This document shows positions 51,850-52,001 of a stretch of DNA of 52,001 nucleotides, in pieces. Where the stretch lies: positions 1 to 52,001 of the forward strand of contig NZ_LUTS01000015.1 of assembly GCF_001597735.1 (NCBI RefSeq). The letters are read 5' to 3'. Position numbers and translations under genes: made by a program. Origin of the DNA: Neptuniibacter pectenicola (GTDB taxonomy: Bacteria; Pseudomonadota; Gammaproteobacteria; Pseudomonadales; Balneatricaceae). The first letter of the stretch is position 1. Each line of letters starts with the position of its first letter. The notes under the pieces are model-generated. The model was given only the letters and a program-made list of their open reading frames with translations, was not told the origin of the DNA and ran no database searches.

Positions 51850-52001
51850 ATCGGGTAGCCGAGGGTCTCTAACCCTCAGCCCCCACAACACCCTGCATGC
51901 GGATCCGCACAGGGCGTTTCACTGAGAATGGTGAAGCTTGATCCATCCATCGCGCAATTCATAAAGCCCCTGAGATTTTAAGTAAGCATTGGATAATGCC
52001 T
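51850..52001 (-). mobile_element. 3' end of a group II intron (runs off the right edge)
   Basis: On the - strand the sequence ends with a domain VI-like hairpin (GCTGAGGGT with ACCCTCGGC, 51858-51880) and the terminal CTACCCGAT; upstream is a domain V-like hairpin (about 51884-51917, stem CCCTG...CAGGG). The C-terminus of the reverse transcriptase lies just before it. The 3' exon on the - strand begins TAGGTGACT. Only the last 150 bases are in the window, so class cannot be proven. Confidence 0.65.
51919..52001 (-). CDS. group II intron reverse transcriptase/maturase, C-terminal end (partial)
   Basis: On the - strand 27 codons are open from the right edge to TGA 51919-51921. The end reads ALSNAYLKSQGL, then YELRDGWIKLHHSQ, matching the end of group II intron proteins (a WL-x-x-QGL-x-x-x-x-x-x-W-x-K-x-H-like pattern). 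The stop is just before the intron domain V region, the normal place. The rest lies outside the window. Confidence 0.6.
   Translation of the reverse strand, partial: ALSNAYLKSQGLYELRDGWIKLHHSQ

Overview
The window looks like the chromosome of a marine gammaproteobacterium. Protein families, a complete Urt/Ure urea module and gene order resemble the Oceanospirillales and relatives; this placement is by family resemblance only, with no marker gene to fix it. Coding density is high until about 49,990. The last 2 kb is different in character.

Layout. (1) 0.3-6.9 kb, + strand: a NitT/TauT-type ABC importer (binding protein, permease, ATPase) is joined without gaps to a PedA1A2BC-like set (ABC-2 ATPase, YVTN beta-propeller, periplasmic binding protein, PedC permease). 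That set is known from PQQ alcohol oxidation loci and, in Pseudomonas putida, from lanthanide-dependent growth. (2) 6.9-9.3 kb, - strand: a HupE/UreJ-like membrane protein, an exported VOC protein and a 24-codon pqqA. (3) 9.6-12.7 kb, + strand: an exported PQQ dehydrogenase with the extra Asp that marks lanthanide enzymes, a c-type cytochrome and a XoxJ/MoxJ-like binding protein. (4) 12.8-16 kb: lipoyl synthase and an AcoR-type sigma-54 activator. (5) 16.1-23.4 kb: a MoxR-DUF58-DUF4381-BatA-BatB/C-BatD operon like the mxaRSACKLD half of methanol-oxidation loci. Sigma-54 -24/-12 sequences with exact spacing precede blocks 1, 2 (pqqA) and 3. The simplest reading is one regulon, driven by the activator of block 4, that makes cofactor, enzyme, electron acceptor and transport together.

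(6) 23.8-38.1 kb: mixed signalling and housekeeping genes: an Aer-like chemoreceptor, a TSUP permease, PhnN, a DUF1127 protein, a LysR regulator, an unusual NCS1-permease/Cys-rich/histidine-kinase/receiver fusion with its LuxR-type partner, a periplasmic binding protein paired with a GGDEF-EAL protein, and RhlE. (7) 38.5-50 kb: urtABCDE followed by ureDABCEFG and a 66-residue HupE-like peptide. This is a full high-affinity urea uptake and hydrolysis unit, with a 22-bp palindrome upstream and three hairpins between urtA and urtB.

(8) 50-52 kb, accessory tail: a facing pair of REP-like palindromes, a PD-(D/E)XK nuclease-like gene with an in-frame TGA, a duplicated 23-bp hairpin repeat, and two small unknown genes separated by an attC-like site. 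At the right edge, on the - strand, is the 3' end of a group II intron with the C-terminus of its reverse transcriptase. The tail looks like a fragment of an integron-type cassette array invaded by a group II intron. No rRNA, tRNA or CRISPR array was seen.
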